NCBI GenBank assembly: GCA_035379625.1
Contig: DAOSVM010000008.1
Location: forward strand, 1-64,000
Length of the DNA: 64,000 bases
Origin: DAOSCP01 sp035379625
GTDB taxonomy: Bacteria; Bacteroidota; Ignavibacteria; Ignavibacteriales; DAOSCP01
Direction of reading: 5' to 3'
In this document: piece by piece, positions 18,142 to 26,458 of the stretch
Numbering within the stretch: the first letter of the stretch is position 1
Layout of the letters: every line of letters starts with the position of its first letter
Notes under the pieces: generated by a model
Database searches by the model: none
Told to the model about the DNA's origin: nothing
Seen by the model: only the letters and a program-made list of their open reading frames with translations
Program-made: the position numbers and the translations under genes

Positions 18142-19779
18142 TTAGTATCCCATATCCATTCCGCCCATTCCACCTGGCATAGCTGGAGCTTTTTCTTCTT
18201 TTTCTTTCTTTTCAAATACAACAGCTTCTGTTGTTAATAACATACTTGCAACAGATGCTGCATTTTCAATTGCTACTCTTGTTACTTTTGTAGGATCGAT
18301 AATTCCTGCTTTGTACATTGGTTCATATACTTCTGTTGCAGCATTGAACCCAAAATCATCTTTACCTTCTTTAACTTTATTTACAACAACTGCACCATCT
18401 AAGCCAGCATTAACAGCAATTTGTTTTAATGGTGCTTCTAAAGCTTTGTAAACTATTTTTATACCAGTACTTTGATCGGCATTTTCACCTTGTAAGTTTT
18501 CAAGAGCAGCTTGAGCTCTTAATAATGCAACGCCACCACCTGGTACAATACCTTCTTCAACTGCTGCTCTTGTAGCATGTAATGCATCCTCTACTCTTGC
18601 TTTCTTTTCTTTTAATTCAACTTCTGTTGATGCACCAATTTTAATTACAGCTACACCACCGCTTAATTTAGCTAATCTTTCTTGTAATTTTTCTCTATCA
18701 TAATCTGAAGTTGTTTTTTCTATTTGAGCTTTAATTTCATTAATTCTCTTCTTAATATCTTCTGTTTTTCCAGCACCTTCAACTATAGTTGTATTATCTT
18801 TATCAACTCTTATTGTTTTAGCTTTACCTAAATATGATACTGTAGCATTTTCTAATTTATAACCTTGTTCTTCTGAAATTACTGTACCGCCAGTTAATAT
18901 AGCAATATCTTCTAACATTGCTTTTCTTCTATCACCAAAACCAGGAGCTTTAACAGCACAAACTTTTAATACTCCTCTTAATTTGTTAACAACTAAAGTA
19001 GCTAAAGCTTCACCTTCAACATCTTCTGCAATAATTAATAAAGGTCTATTTTGTTGAGCAACTTTTTCAAGAATTGGTAATAAATCTTTCATTGCTGAAA
19101 TTTTCTTGTCATGGATTAAAATGAAAGCATCTTCTAAAACTGCTTCCATCTTGTCAGCATCAGTTACAAAATAAGGTGAAATGTATCCTCTGTCAAATTG
19201 CATACCTTCAACAACATCAAGAATTGTTTCTGCTGTTTTGCTATCTTCAATTGTGATAACACCATCTTTACCAACTTTGTCCATAGCTTGAGCTAATAAT
19301 TCGCCAATAAATTTATCATTATTTGCTGATATTGTACCAACTTTAGCTATATCGCTTGTACCTTCAATTTCTTTGCTCATTTTCTTTAATTCTTTAACAA
19401 CAGCTTCAACAGCTAAATCAATACCTCTCTTTAAATCCATTGGATTAGCACCAGCAGTAACGTTTTTCAAACCTTCAGCATAAATTGCTTGTGCTAAAAC
19501 TGTAGCTGTAGTTGTACCATCACCTGCAACATCAGATGTTTTTGAAGCTACTTCTTTAACCATCTGAGCGCCCATATTTTCAATAGGATCTTCTAATTCA
19601 ATTTCTTTTGCTACAGATACACCATCTTTTGTAACTGTTGATGCACCAAATTTCTTTTCTAATATTACATTTCTACCTTTTGGTCCTAATGTAACTTTAA
19701 CAGCATTTGCTAATTTATCTACACCTCTTTTTAACGCTGCTCTTGCTTCTGTATCATATACAATTAATTTGGAAGCCAT
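18142..19779 (-). CDS. groEL: Chaperonin GroEL
   Basis: A 545-residue 60-kDa chaperonin subunit that forms the double-ring folding chamber and refolds proteins with ATP and GroES. Family landmarks are GPKGRNVILEKKFGAS near residue 32, DVAGDGTTTATVLAQAI near 87 and the C-terminal GGMGGMDMGY, a Gly-Met tail. Length is normal. It follows groES by 34 nt, with a strong purine-rich ribosome site. Expression is expected to follow heat shock through the CIRCE element upstream of groES. Confidence 0.99.
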   Translation of the reverse strand: MASKLIVYDTEARAALKRGVDKLANAVKVTLGPKGRNVILEKKFGASTVTKDGVSVAKEIELEDPIENMGAQMVKEVASKTSDVAGDGTTTATVLAQAIYAEGLKNVTAGANPMDLKRGIDLAVEAVVKELKKMSKEIEGTSDIAKVGTISANNDKFIGELLAQAMDKVGKDGVITIEDSKTAETILDVVEGMQFDRGYISPYFVTDADKMEAVLEDAFILIHDKKISAMKDLLPILEKVAQQNRPLLIIAEDVEGEALATLVVNKLRGVLKVCAVKAPGFGDRRKAMLEDIAILTGGTVISEEQGYKLENATVSYLGKAKTIRVDKDNTTIVEGAGKTEDIKKRINEIKAQIEKTTSDYDREKLQERLAKLSGGVAVIKIGASTEVELKEKKARVEDALHATRAAVEEGIVPGGGVALLRAQAALENLQGENADQSTGIKIVYKALEAPLKQIAVNAGLDGAVVVNKVKEGKDDFGFNAATEVYEPMYKAGIIDPTKVTRVAIENAASVASMLLTTEAVVFEKKEKEEKAPAMPGGMGGMDMGY

Positions 19780-19813
19780 AGTTTATATCTCCTATATTTT
19801 TTTCTAATTCTAA

Positions 19814-20107
19814 TTATAAAATAGCGTAAATATCTGATTCTCTCATAATCAAATATTCTTTTCCATCAATTTTAATTTCATTACCAGCATATTTACCATA
19901 TAAAACTCTATCACCTACTTTTACTTCTAATGGTATTAATTCACCTTTATCATTTCTTTTACCTTGTGAAACTGCAACAACTGTACCTTCAACTGGTTTT
20001 TCTTTTGCTGTATCAGGTAATATGATACCAGAAGCTGTTTTTTCTTCTGCTTCTTTTGGTTCTACAACTACTCTGTCACCGAGAGGTCTGATTTTTAATT
20101 CAGCCAT
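19814..20107 (-). CDS. groES: Co-chaperonin GroES
   Basis: A 97-residue co-chaperonin that caps GroEL as a heptamer. Recognised by IRPLGDRVVVEPKEAEEKT at the N-terminus, the mobile-loop region with SGIILPDTAKEKP and the C-terminal KIDGKEYLIMRESDIYAIL. It is the first gene of the groESL operon. A GAGGTAC ribosome site lies just before the ATG, and CIRCE lies 43 nt upstream. Confidence 0.99.
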   Translation of the reverse strand: MAELKIRPLGDRVVVEPKEAEEKTASGIILPDTAKEKPVEGTVVAVSQGKRNDKGELIPLEVKVGDRVLYGKYAGNEIKIDGKEYLIMRESDIYAIL

Positions 20108-20149
20108 TTTGTACCTCCATAATTTATTTTTTATTAAACTTAATTATTA

Positions 20150-20176
20150 TTAGCACTCACAAATTACGAGTGCTAA
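20150..20176 (-). promoter_or_regulatory. CIRCE operator (HrcA binding site)
   Basis: A perfect TTAGCACTC-N9-GAGTGCTAA inverted repeat. This is the consensus CIRCE element bound by the heat-shock repressor HrcA, so an hrcA gene should exist elsewhere in the genome. It lies immediately downstream of the groES -10 box, where a bound repressor would block transcription. Confidence 0.97.
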
Positions 20177-20203
20177 TATAATATTAATAATAATTTTAGT
20201 CAA
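20175..20203 (-). promoter_or_regulatory. Sigma-70-type promoter of groESL
   Basis: On the minus strand a -35 TTGACT (20203-20198) is separated by 17 bases from a -10 TATATT (20180-20175). The -10 touches the CIRCE operator. This is the classical sigma-70 spacing, unlike the TTTG/TANNTTTG promoters of Bacteroides-type bacteria. Confidence 0.8.
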
Positions 20204-20225
20204 TATTTAATATATATTTTATATC

Positions 20226-21137
20226 TTATTTCAATATACTTTCAAGCGCTTGATTTATATCACTATATTTAAATGTATAATTATTTTGGATTAGCTTTTT
20301 AGGCCATACTCTCTGACCTTTTGTCAGTATTGCAGATCCATCGGAAAGTAATAATTTTAAAGCAAATTCGGGGACTTTAAATATTGTTGGTCTTCTTAAT
20401 TTTTTACCTACTATTTCGGTAAATTCTTTATTCTTAATAGAATTCGGAGCTACAACATTAACAGGGCCGTTAATTTGTTTATTCTCAATAATAAAATCAA
20501 TAATATCAACCAAATCATCTATGTGAATCCATGATAACCATTGCTCCCCAGTATCAACAATACCGCCAACAAACAATTTAAATGGTAGTAACATCTTTTG
20601 TAAAGCACTCCCCTTTTTGGCAAAAACAACACCAAATCTCGTAATTACCAACTGATTAGTCACCTCTTGTGCTAATTTGGCATAATTTTCCCATTCTATA
20701 CAAACGCTTGCCAAAAAATCATTACCAGGCAAAGAATCCTCATCGAACGTTTCATCACTTAAATTTGAACCATAATAACCAACAGCTGAAGCATTTATAA
20801 AAAATTCAAATTTTTTCCCACTGTTAATCATATTTTCAACTAAATACTTTGTAGTCACCGTACGACTTTTATTAATAATTTGCTTATAATGCTCCGACCA
20901 TCTTTTCCCAACATTTGCCCCAGCTAAATTTATAATACCATCCGCAAACGCCAAACTACTTGTTAATGTCGAACATAAATTTTTATAATCCCAATGTATA
21001 ATTGAAATATCATTACCAAAAATCTTTTTCGCTTTCTCAACTTCTCGCGTAACAATAAATATTTGATGTTTTTCTTTTAATTTTTCTACTAAATGTTTCC
21101 CTATTAAACCAGTTGCGCCAACTATAAATATTCTCAT
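20226..21137 (-). CDS. NAD(P)-binding epimerase-like protein, TIGR01777 family
   Basis: A 303-residue short-chain-dehydrogenase-like protein. The nucleotide-binding motif GATGLIGKHLVEKL (residues 7-20) opens the protein. The blocks SAVGYYGS and WLSWIHIDDLVDII are typical of the TIGR01777 (YfcH/SulA-like) family. The C-terminus has the conserved DUF1731-type segment (NSIKNKEFTEIVGKKLRRP). Family members are widespread but their substrate is unknown. It lies downstream of groES on the same strand but is not co-directional with a clear operon. Confidence 0.9.
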   Translation of the reverse strand: MRIFIVGATGLIGKHLVEKLKEKHQIFIVTREVEKAKKIFGNDISIIHWDYKNLCSTLTSSLAFADGIINLAGANVGKRWSEHYKQIINKSRTVTTKYLVENMINSGKKFEFFINASAVGYYGSNLSDETFDEDSLPGNDFLASVCIEWENYAKLAQEVTNQLVITRFGVVFAKKGSALQKMLLPFKLFVGGIVDTGEQWLSWIHIDDLVDIIDFIIENKQINGPVNVVAPNSIKNKEFTEIVGKKLRRPTIFKVPEFALKLLLSDGSAILTKGQRVWPKKLIQNNYTFKYSDINQALESILK

Positions 21138-21246
21138 TTCATCCTCTCATATTGTCCCTATATTTTACAAAAATAATAAAAAATCAAAAATAATTAATAT
21201 TAAATTTTAAGAAAATTAACTTTAAAAAACTTTCAATAATTTTATT

Positions 21247-21323
21247 TAGCTCAGACAGTATAAGCTTAAGCACCTTGCAGCATAACGTAAGCTGCAAGGG
21301 GCAGCGGGCCGGAACGGCCCGCT
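21247..21323 (-). repeat. Dispersed palindromic element, copy 3
   Basis: The arm TAGCTCAGACAGTATAAGC is followed by a hairpin with CCTTGCAGC/GCTGCAAGG arms and a second hairpin with AGCGGGCC/GGCCCGCT arms at 21303-21323. Hairpin order and sequence match copy 2, including the trailing AAAATCTTTTTCTTATCAC. Confidence 0.85.
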
Positions 21324-21443
21324 GAAAATCTTTTTCTTATCACCTTACAATGTTTAGTGCTTTCTGACCTTAATATTAAAATCTTCCCAATACGTTCCAG
21401 ATTACAAATGATGCAATTTTTTTATAATAAAATTGTATTTTTA

Positions 21444-21598
21444 ATTATATCGTAAAAGCTATTATATCGTATTTACAAATATATTATTGAAAATTATAAA
21501 TATATCGTATATACAATCATATTGTAAATACGAATATATTATTTAAAGCTTAATTATATTGTAAATACAATTATATCGTATATACGAAAATATTACAA
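21444..21598 (+). repeat. Three tandem ~55-bp units, each with two 17-bp-spaced half-repeats
   Basis: ATTATATCGTA-like words start at 21444, 21461, 21499, 21516, 21553 and 21570. They fall in pairs 17 bases apart, with the pairs 55 and 54 bases apart. The words extend into GTATATAC or GTAAATAC. In the third unit TCGTATATACGA is a perfect 12-bp palindrome. The regular helical-turn-like spacing resembles operator or iteron arrays. No protein partner is known. Confidence 0.75.
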
Positions 21599-21735
21599 CA
21601 CTTTAAATCTTGCCAACAAATTACAAAAAAAATTTCGTAAATATTCAATTTTAGGTAAAAAATATTAATGTTGTTAGTGGTTGATAGGATGGTAAATATA
21701 GTGTAATAAGTTGAATAATTTTTAGACTTTTGCTC

Positions 21736-21786
21736 GCCCGTGCGCCGTGTGGCGCACGGGCTTTAAGCTTACACCGTCTGAGCTAC
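21736..21786 (+). repeat. Dispersed palindromic element, copy 4
   Basis: A perfect 11-bp hairpin (GCCCGTGCGCC, loop GTGT, GGCGCACGGGC) at 21736-21761, then the arm AAGCTTACACCGTCTGAGCT. The stem is identical to that of copy 5 although the loops differ. Confidence 0.88.
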
Positions 21787-21876
21787 ATATAAATTTTTAA
21801 TTTTTCACTCATTTGCTCTTTAATTGCAATCCCTTACAAAGGCTAGGCAAACAAAATCTACTTTCTTCTTTAACCT

Positions 21877-22119
21877 CTAATTACACCCGCAACCACCACT
21901 TCCGCAACTACAACCTCCACCTGAATATGATTGATCTACATACTCTTTTGCTATCTTACCTACACCTGTAATTTGAGAGTTAACACGCGATATTTGTTTT
22001 TTTATTTGCTCCGAATTACAATTTGGACACTGTATATGTTTTTCTTCATTTTTTGCGCTTTGGAAAAATAGCTCAAACCTTGCTCCACATTTCTCGCATT
22101 TATATTCATAAATTGGCAT
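21877..22119 (-). CDS. FmdB-family zinc ribbon protein
   Basis: An 80-residue protein starting MPIYEYKCEKCGARFELFF, the FmdB/CxxC_CxxC_SSSS regulatory-protein signature. Two CxxC pairs (CEKC and CPNC) form a zinc ribbon. The C-terminus is Gly/Cys rich (GGGCSCGSGGCGCN), common in this family. Function is unproven; related proteins have been linked to transcription of formamidase genes. It follows the OsmC gene by 10 nt and is likely in one transcript with it. Confidence 0.88.
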   Translation of the reverse strand: MPIYEYKCEKCGARFELFFQSAKNEEKHIQCPNCNSEQIKKQISRVNSQITGVGKIAKEYVDQSYSGGGCSCGSGGCGCN

Positions 22120-22129
22120 AAGCCCTCCA

Positions 22130-22567
22130 TTAATTTTTGATTACAATACTTGGTTTGAGTATAACTTTAGTCTTAACTGAATTTGATATTAAACAATGCT
22201 CTTCCGATTTATTCAAAATTCTTTCTAATCTTTCGCTCAAATTTTCATCTCCAATTTCAACTGTCGGAATTAATTCAATTTCTGAAATCATAAATTTATT
22301 ATCAACTTTTTCCAATTTACCTGTTGCTTCACAGTTAAAAGAAATGAAATTTAATTTACTATTTTCAGCTATAGCTAAAAAAGTTGTCATAAAACAAACA
22401 TTAACAGATGCAACAAACAAATGCTCAGGCGACCAAATTCCACTAACACCTTTTGGAAATTCTGGCGGCGTTGCAACCTTTATATCGTGCAATTCTGGCG
22501 CACTTAATAAGCCTATTCGTCCTTCTTCCCATTTTACACTTGTTTTATAAAAATGAACATCACTCAT
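22130..22567 (-). CDS. OsmC/Ohr family peroxide-reducing protein
   Basis: A 145-residue OsmC-type protein. The two reactive cysteines are visible in ASVNVCFMTTFLAIAE (about residue 56) and in SEEHCLISNSVKT (about 128). The LFVASVN block is the conserved helix start. OsmC proteins reduce organic hydroperoxides with thiol donors. The gene is in a minus-strand run with the sigma/anti-sigma pair upstream (9-nt gap) and FmdB downstream, so it may belong to a stress regulon of that sigma factor. Confidence 0.88.
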   Translation of the reverse strand: MSDVHFYKTSVKWEEGRIGLLSAPELHDIKVATPPEFPKGVSGIWSPEHLFVASVNVCFMTTFLAIAENSKLNFISFNCEATGKLEKVDNKFMISEIELIPTVEIGDENLSERLERILNKSEEHCLISNSVKTKVILKPSIVIKN

Positions 22568-22575
22568 ATTTACCT

Positions 22576-22806
22576 CTATTTATATAAACCTAAATTTTTT
22601 AATAATCTTAAACTGCAATCTTCTTCAACCTTAACTTCATAATTTTTATATGATATAATAATTTTCTGCAAAGAATTTACATAATTTCTACAATCTTCAC
22701 ACACTTCCAAATGTTGCTTAATCTTTAAATTCATACTATCATTTTCATCATTAAAATTATATTCTTCGCAAACTATTTTTAAAACTTGTCTACATTCAAT
22801 TTTCAT
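22576..22806 (-). CDS. Small zinc-finger (ZAS) anti-sigma factor, no membrane segment
   Basis: A 76-residue protein with the zinc anti-sigma motif HLEVCEDC (H-x3-C-x2-C, about residues 46-53). It overlaps the upstream ECF sigma gene by 4 nt, the usual arrangement for a cognate pair. Unlike most ZAS anti-sigma factors there is no transmembrane helix, so it should be cytoplasmic and could sense redox state directly through its cysteines. The redox idea is inference from the motif and the OsmC neighbour. Confidence 0.78.
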   Translation of the reverse strand: MKIECRQVLKIVCEEYNFNDENDSMNLKIKQHLEVCEDCRNYVNSLQKIIISYKNYEVKVEEDCSLRLLKNLGLYK

Positions 22807-23372
22807 TTTTCAAGTTCCAATGCTTTTGTTAATTCCTTTTTTAAAAATTTTCTTGCTCTATGTAATCTTGTTTTTACATTCGGAATTGAAAGTTTAGTAA
22901 TTTCTGCTGTTTCTTCAACGGATAACCCTTGTATATCACGTAAGACAAATACAATTCTATATTCTTCAGGTAATTTTTTAATTGCTTCATCTAAAATTAG
23001 TTGTAGCTCTTTATTTTCAACATTTAAATCAGGAATCATCTGAATATCTAATGAATTTATGTTATCATAAATTTCTTCTTGTTCAGCAAAATCTTCAACT
23101 TCATATTTTTTTTCGATTCTATGTTGCATAAAACAATTATTAGCAACTATTTTATACAGCCAAGTTGAAAATTTTGATTTCCCATCAAATTGGTTAAGAG
23201 ACTTTATCATATTGTAAAAAGTATCTTGCATAGTATTTTCGGCTTTATCCTTATTTCTACACATCTTAAAAGCAAAATTATAAACCGTATCTTGATACTT
23301 TTTCACCAATTCAGTTAAAGCCTCTTTATCGCCTTGTTTGGCTTTTTCTATTAATTCTAATTCGTTATCCAT
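22803..23372 (-). CDS. ECF RNA polymerase sigma factor (RpoE-like)
   Basis: A 189-residue sigma-70 family protein. Region 2 includes YNFAFKMCRNKDKAENTMQD followed by FSTWLYKIVANN. Region 4 includes LPEEYRIVFVLRDIQGLS and TRLHRARKFLKKEL, the DNA-recognition helix that reads the -35 element. Length and arrangement are normal for an ECF sigma. The overlapping ZAS gene downstream should encode its anti-sigma. Targets may include the adjacent osmC-like gene. Confidence 0.95.
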   Translation of the reverse strand: MDNELELIEKAKQGDKEALTELVKKYQDTVYNFAFKMCRNKDKAENTMQDTFYNMIKSLNQFDGKSKFSTWLYKIVANNCFMQHRIEKKYEVEDFAEQEEIYDNINSLDIQMIPDLNVENKELQLILDEAIKKLPEEYRIVFVLRDIQGLSVEETAEITKLSIPNVKTRLHRARKFLKKELTKALELEK

Positions 23373-23416
23373 AGGATTAATCTTTTTTATTTAAGTTTCA
23401 TTTAATTTTTGGAATT

Positions 23417-24502
23417 TTACATTAAATATTCTTTAATAAACATTCCAATTTCACCATCCATTACTGCTTCAACATTTGAAGTTTCGGCATTAGTGCGATG
23501 ATCTTTAACCATATTATAAGGATGCATCACGTAAGATCTTATTTGACTTCCCCACTCAATTTTCAATTTACTTTTTTCTAGCTCCTGCTTTTCTTCCAAT
23601 TGCTTTTCCAATTCTAATTGATACAATTTTGCCTTAAGCATTTTCATAGCTCTTTCTTTATTCTGCAACTGAGATCTTTCAATCTGACAAGCAGCTACAA
23701 CGCCGGTTGGAATGTGAGTAATTCTTACCGCAGTTTCAACTTTATTTACATTTTGCCCACCTTTACCACCAGACCGAAAAGTATCAATCTTTAAATCAGC
23801 AGGATTAATTTCTATATTTATTTCTCTATCAATTTCTGGTATCACAGAAACAGAAGCAAACGATGTATGACGCCTTTTATTAGCATCGAATGGTGATATT
23901 CTAACAAGTCTATGAACACCATTTTCAGCTTTTAAATAACCATAACTAAACTCCCCTTCAACTTCCACAGTAGCACTTTTTATACCTGCACCATCACCTT
24001 CCAAAATATCAACAACAGACATTTTAAAACCATTTTTTTCGCCAAATCTCAAATACATTCTTAATAACATTTCAGCCCAATCTTGTGCTTCAGTGCCACC
24101 AGCTCCTGCGTGAATTGTTAAAATACAATTACATCTATCATTTTCATCACTTAGCATATTCTTAAATTCAATATCTTCAATTTTTTGCTGAATTACAAAA
24201 ATCTCGTTTTCAATCTCATTTTCTAAAGTTTCATCCCCTTCCATATTTGCAAGTTCTATCAAACCTATTACATCATCTATTTTTTTATGTAATTCTTTAT
24301 AAATATCAATCCACCATTTCAATTCACTCATTTCCTTTAATATCCGTTGAGCTTCAGCCTGATTATCCCAAAAATCTGGTTTATGAGAAGTTTCTTCTAA
24401 ATTAGAAAATTTGATTTCTTTCTCTTCAATCCTTAAATAATTATATAAACTATTAACTTTTTCTTTTAATTCATTTGTTGTTCTTAACTGATTTTCGTAC
24501 AT
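23417..24502 (-). CDS. prfB: Peptide chain release factor 2
   Basis: A 361-residue class I release factor. The SPF anticodon-like motif (residues 203-205) identifies RF2 (UGA/UAA), and the GGQ motif that triggers peptide hydrolysis is at 248-250. The reading frame is uninterrupted: no in-frame UGA with a CUUUGA-type slip site occurs near codon 25, so the autoregulatory frameshift found in most prfB genes is absent here. It follows purD by 2 nt. Confidence 0.97.
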   Translation of the reverse strand: MYENQLRTTNELKEKVNSLYNYLRIEEKEIKFSNLEETSHKPDFWDNQAEAQRILKEMSELKWWIDIYKELHKKIDDVIGLIELANMEGDETLENEIENEIFVIQQKIEDIEFKNMLSDENDRCNCILTIHAGAGGTEAQDWAEMLLRMYLRFGEKNGFKMSVVDILEGDGAGIKSATVEVEGEFSYGYLKAENGVHRLVRISPFDANKRRHTSFASVSVIPEIDREINIEINPADLKIDTFRSGGKGGQNVNKVETAVRITHIPTGVVAACQIERSQLQNKERAMKMLKAKLYQLELEKQLEEKQELEKSKLKIEWGSQIRSYVMHPYNMVKDHRTNAETSNVEAVMDGEIGMFIKEYLM

Positions 24503-24504
24503 AT

Positions 24505-25773
24505 TTAAATACCAATATCTTTTCTATAATACTTATTTGTAAATTCAATCGTTTCACAAGCTTTTAATATTTTTTGTTTTATCTCATCAAAGTTTTTACC
24601 TACTGATGTAACATTTAAAACTCTTCCTCCAGAAGTAAGAATTTTTTCTTGACCATTTTCAACCTTCAATTGTGTTCCAGCATGATAAACAATAATATCA
24701 TCATCAATTTTATCGAGATTTTTAATTTCATATCCTTTTTTATACTCTTTTGGATAACCTCCTGAAGCCAAAACTATTGTCATTGCTAAATCATCTATCC
24801 ATTCAATCTCTATAGAATCCAATTTACCATCTATTACAGCTTCAAAAATATCTACAATATCAGTTTTAAGTCTTGGTAATATAACTTGTGTTTCAGGATC
24901 ACCAAATCTACAATTATACTCAATTACAAAAACACCATCATCAGTTTTAATCATCCCGAAATAAATAACTCCTTTATATTCAATATTCTCTCGACTAAGA
25001 GCGTTTATGGTTGGGATATAAATATTATTATAGCAATATTCAGCAACTTCATCAGAGTAAATAGGATTAGGTGATATTGCCCCCATACCACCAGTATTCA
25101 ACCCTGTATCACCTTCCCCAACTTTTTTATAATCTTTAGCCGATACCATAGGTTTAATAACTTTACCATCGGTAAAAGCAAGAATTGATATTTCAATTCC
25201 TTTAAGAAACTTTTCTATGACAACCCTTTTCCCAGATTCACCAAAGACTAATTTTACCATCATATCGTGCAAAGCATTTTTAGCTTCTTCATAATCCTTT
25301 GCTATTATAACACCTTTACCGGCAGCCAACCCATCAGCCTTTATAACTACAGGATAGTCGCTACTTTCTTTAATATATAAAACCGCTTTCTCATAATCCT
25401 CGAAAACCTTAAAAGGTGCGGTCGGAATATTATATTTCTTCATCAATTCTTTTGCAAATACTTTGCTAGCTTCCAATTTTGCAGCTTCTTTATTAGGACC
25501 AAAAACTTTTATCCCCTTCACACTTAAAAAATCAGTTATTCCATTTGCTAAAGGAACTTCAGGACCAACAACAACCATATCTATTGCTTTATCTTCTACA
25601 AAATTATAAATTTTAGAAAAATCCAATACAGAAATATTTTCAGTTTCACCTAATTCTAATTTTGTTCCAGCATTACCAGGAATACAATATAATTTTTCAA
25701 CTTTTTTAGATTTTCTTATAGCTTTTACAAGAGCGTGCTCTCTACCGCCTTCACCTATTACTAATATTTTCAT
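24505..25773 (-). CDS. purD: Phosphoribosylamine-glycine ligase
   Basis: A 422-residue ATP-grasp enzyme of purine synthesis that joins glycine to 5-phosphoribosylamine. Family blocks are VIGEGGREHALVKAI at the start, VIKADGLAAGKGVIIA (about 142-157) in the ATP-grasp fold and YNCRFGDPETQVILPRL (about 287-303). Length is normal. It is the first gene of a run with prfB on the minus strand. purE and purK lie elsewhere in the window. Confidence 0.98.
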   Translation of the reverse strand: MKILVIGEGGREHALVKAIRKSKKVEKLYCIPGNAGTKLELGETENISVLDFSKIYNFVEDKAIDMVVVGPEVPLANGITDFLSVKGIKVFGPNKEAAKLEASKVFAKELMKKYNIPTAPFKVFEDYEKAVLYIKESSDYPVVIKADGLAAGKGVIIAKDYEEAKNALHDMMVKLVFGESGKRVVIEKFLKGIEISILAFTDGKVIKPMVSAKDYKKVGEGDTGLNTGGMGAISPNPIYSDEVAEYCYNNIYIPTINALSRENIEYKGVIYFGMIKTDDGVFVIEYNCRFGDPETQVILPRLKTDIVDIFEAVIDGKLDSIEIEWIDDLAMTIVLASGGYPKEYKKGYEIKNLDKIDDDIIVYHAGTQLKVENGQEKILTSGGRVLNVTSVGKNFDEIKQKILKACETIEFTNKYYRKDIGI

Positions 25774-25886
25774 AGAAAACCTTTTTTTATTATCTTTTAA
25801 ATATACAAATTTTTTAGGAAGTTATCAAAAAGCAGGTTTTTTAAAATATTTTTTGTATTTTTGTATTTCATTATTAGAGGCGTAAG

Positions 25887-26387
25887 ATGAATAATAAACC
25901 ACTTTACATTTACATCATATTACCTTTTTTAATAGGATTTTTTTTCATGCAATTCCTATTTAATCAGAATTTAAATTATCAATGGAAAACATCTTCTCAA
26001 TTCGAACAAATTTCTTACTCATCAAAATACTACATTCTTGTTGTTTATAATGGTAAAGATAAAAACTATCAAACACTTTTCAACAATGTTTTTAATAATT
26101 ATAAACTGAAACAACTTTTGGAAACAAAATATCAACTTGTAAAGGTTGATGTATTTAAAACTCCATCAATTACAATCAATTATCAACAAATTCCAACACC
26201 TTACTTGCTTTTTACATCAAATAATCAAATGGTACCAATCAAAATCATAGTATTAAACAAACAAAAACAATTTTTAACAGAAATACCAACAAACTTACCA
26301 ACAAGTTTTATATATAAAATACTCGATTTTATTCCACAAGAACAATCTTATCAAAATCTTACAAATTATTTAATGAGAAATATATAA
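25887..26387 (+). CDS. Membrane-anchored protein of unknown function, possibly thioredoxin-fold
   Basis: A 166-residue protein with an N-terminal membrane anchor (about residues 7-25) and a soluble, probably periplasmic part. The segment YYILVVYNGKDKNYQTL followed by helix, then KVDVFKTPSITINYQQIPTPYLLF, has the strand-helix-strand plan of a thioredoxin fold ending in a proline loop. The usual CxxC is missing and the protein has no cysteine. This resemblance is by eye and weak. It is transcribed alone, opposite to purD, and ends next to non-coding island 2. Confidence 0.55.
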   Translation: MNNKPLYIYIILPFLIGFFFMQFLFNQNLNYQWKTSSQFEQISYSSKYYILVVYNGKDKNYQTLFNNVFNNYKLKQLLETKYQLVKVDVFKTPSITINYQQIPTPYLLFTSNNQMVPIKIIVLNKQKQFLTEIPTNLPTSFIYKILDFIPQEQSYQNLTNYLMRNI

Positions 26388-26396
26388 ATTATACAT

Positions 26397-26458
26397 TAGC
26401 TCAGACGGTGTAAGCATAAAGCCCGTGCGCCCCAAGGCGCACGGGCGGGCTTACGCCC
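26397..26458 (-). repeat. Dispersed palindromic element, copy 5
   Basis: The arm TAGCTCAGACGGTGTAAGC is followed by a perfect 11-bp hairpin (GCCCGTGCGCC, loop CCAA) at 26421-26446 and a small GGGC-TTAC-GCCC hairpin at 26447-26458. It begins 9 bases after the stop of the preceding gene. Confidence 0.88.

Larger units (their letters stand above)
21246..21786. mobile_element. Non-coding island 1 bounded by inverted palindromic elements
   Basis: Copy 3 (reading outward to the left) and copy 4 (reading outward to the right) bracket about 460 bases of AT-rich DNA with no gene. The outer ends are TAGCTCAGAC and GTCTGAGCTA, so the island behaves like a MITE with ~19-bp terminal inverted repeats and TA at each end. 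The interior holds a tandem array of ~55-bp units. No transposase is inside. A MITE identity is inference; the end structure is directly visible. Confidence 0.6.

Noticed and set aside
21444..21598. Possible CRISPR array
   Set aside because: Only three AT-rich units with no constant 25-40-bp repeat and unique spacers, and no cas genes anywhere in the window.
22137..22550. 137-codon frame opposite the OsmC gene
   Set aside because: The minus-strand OsmC protein has both catalytic cysteines and family motifs; the opposite frame is a shadow.
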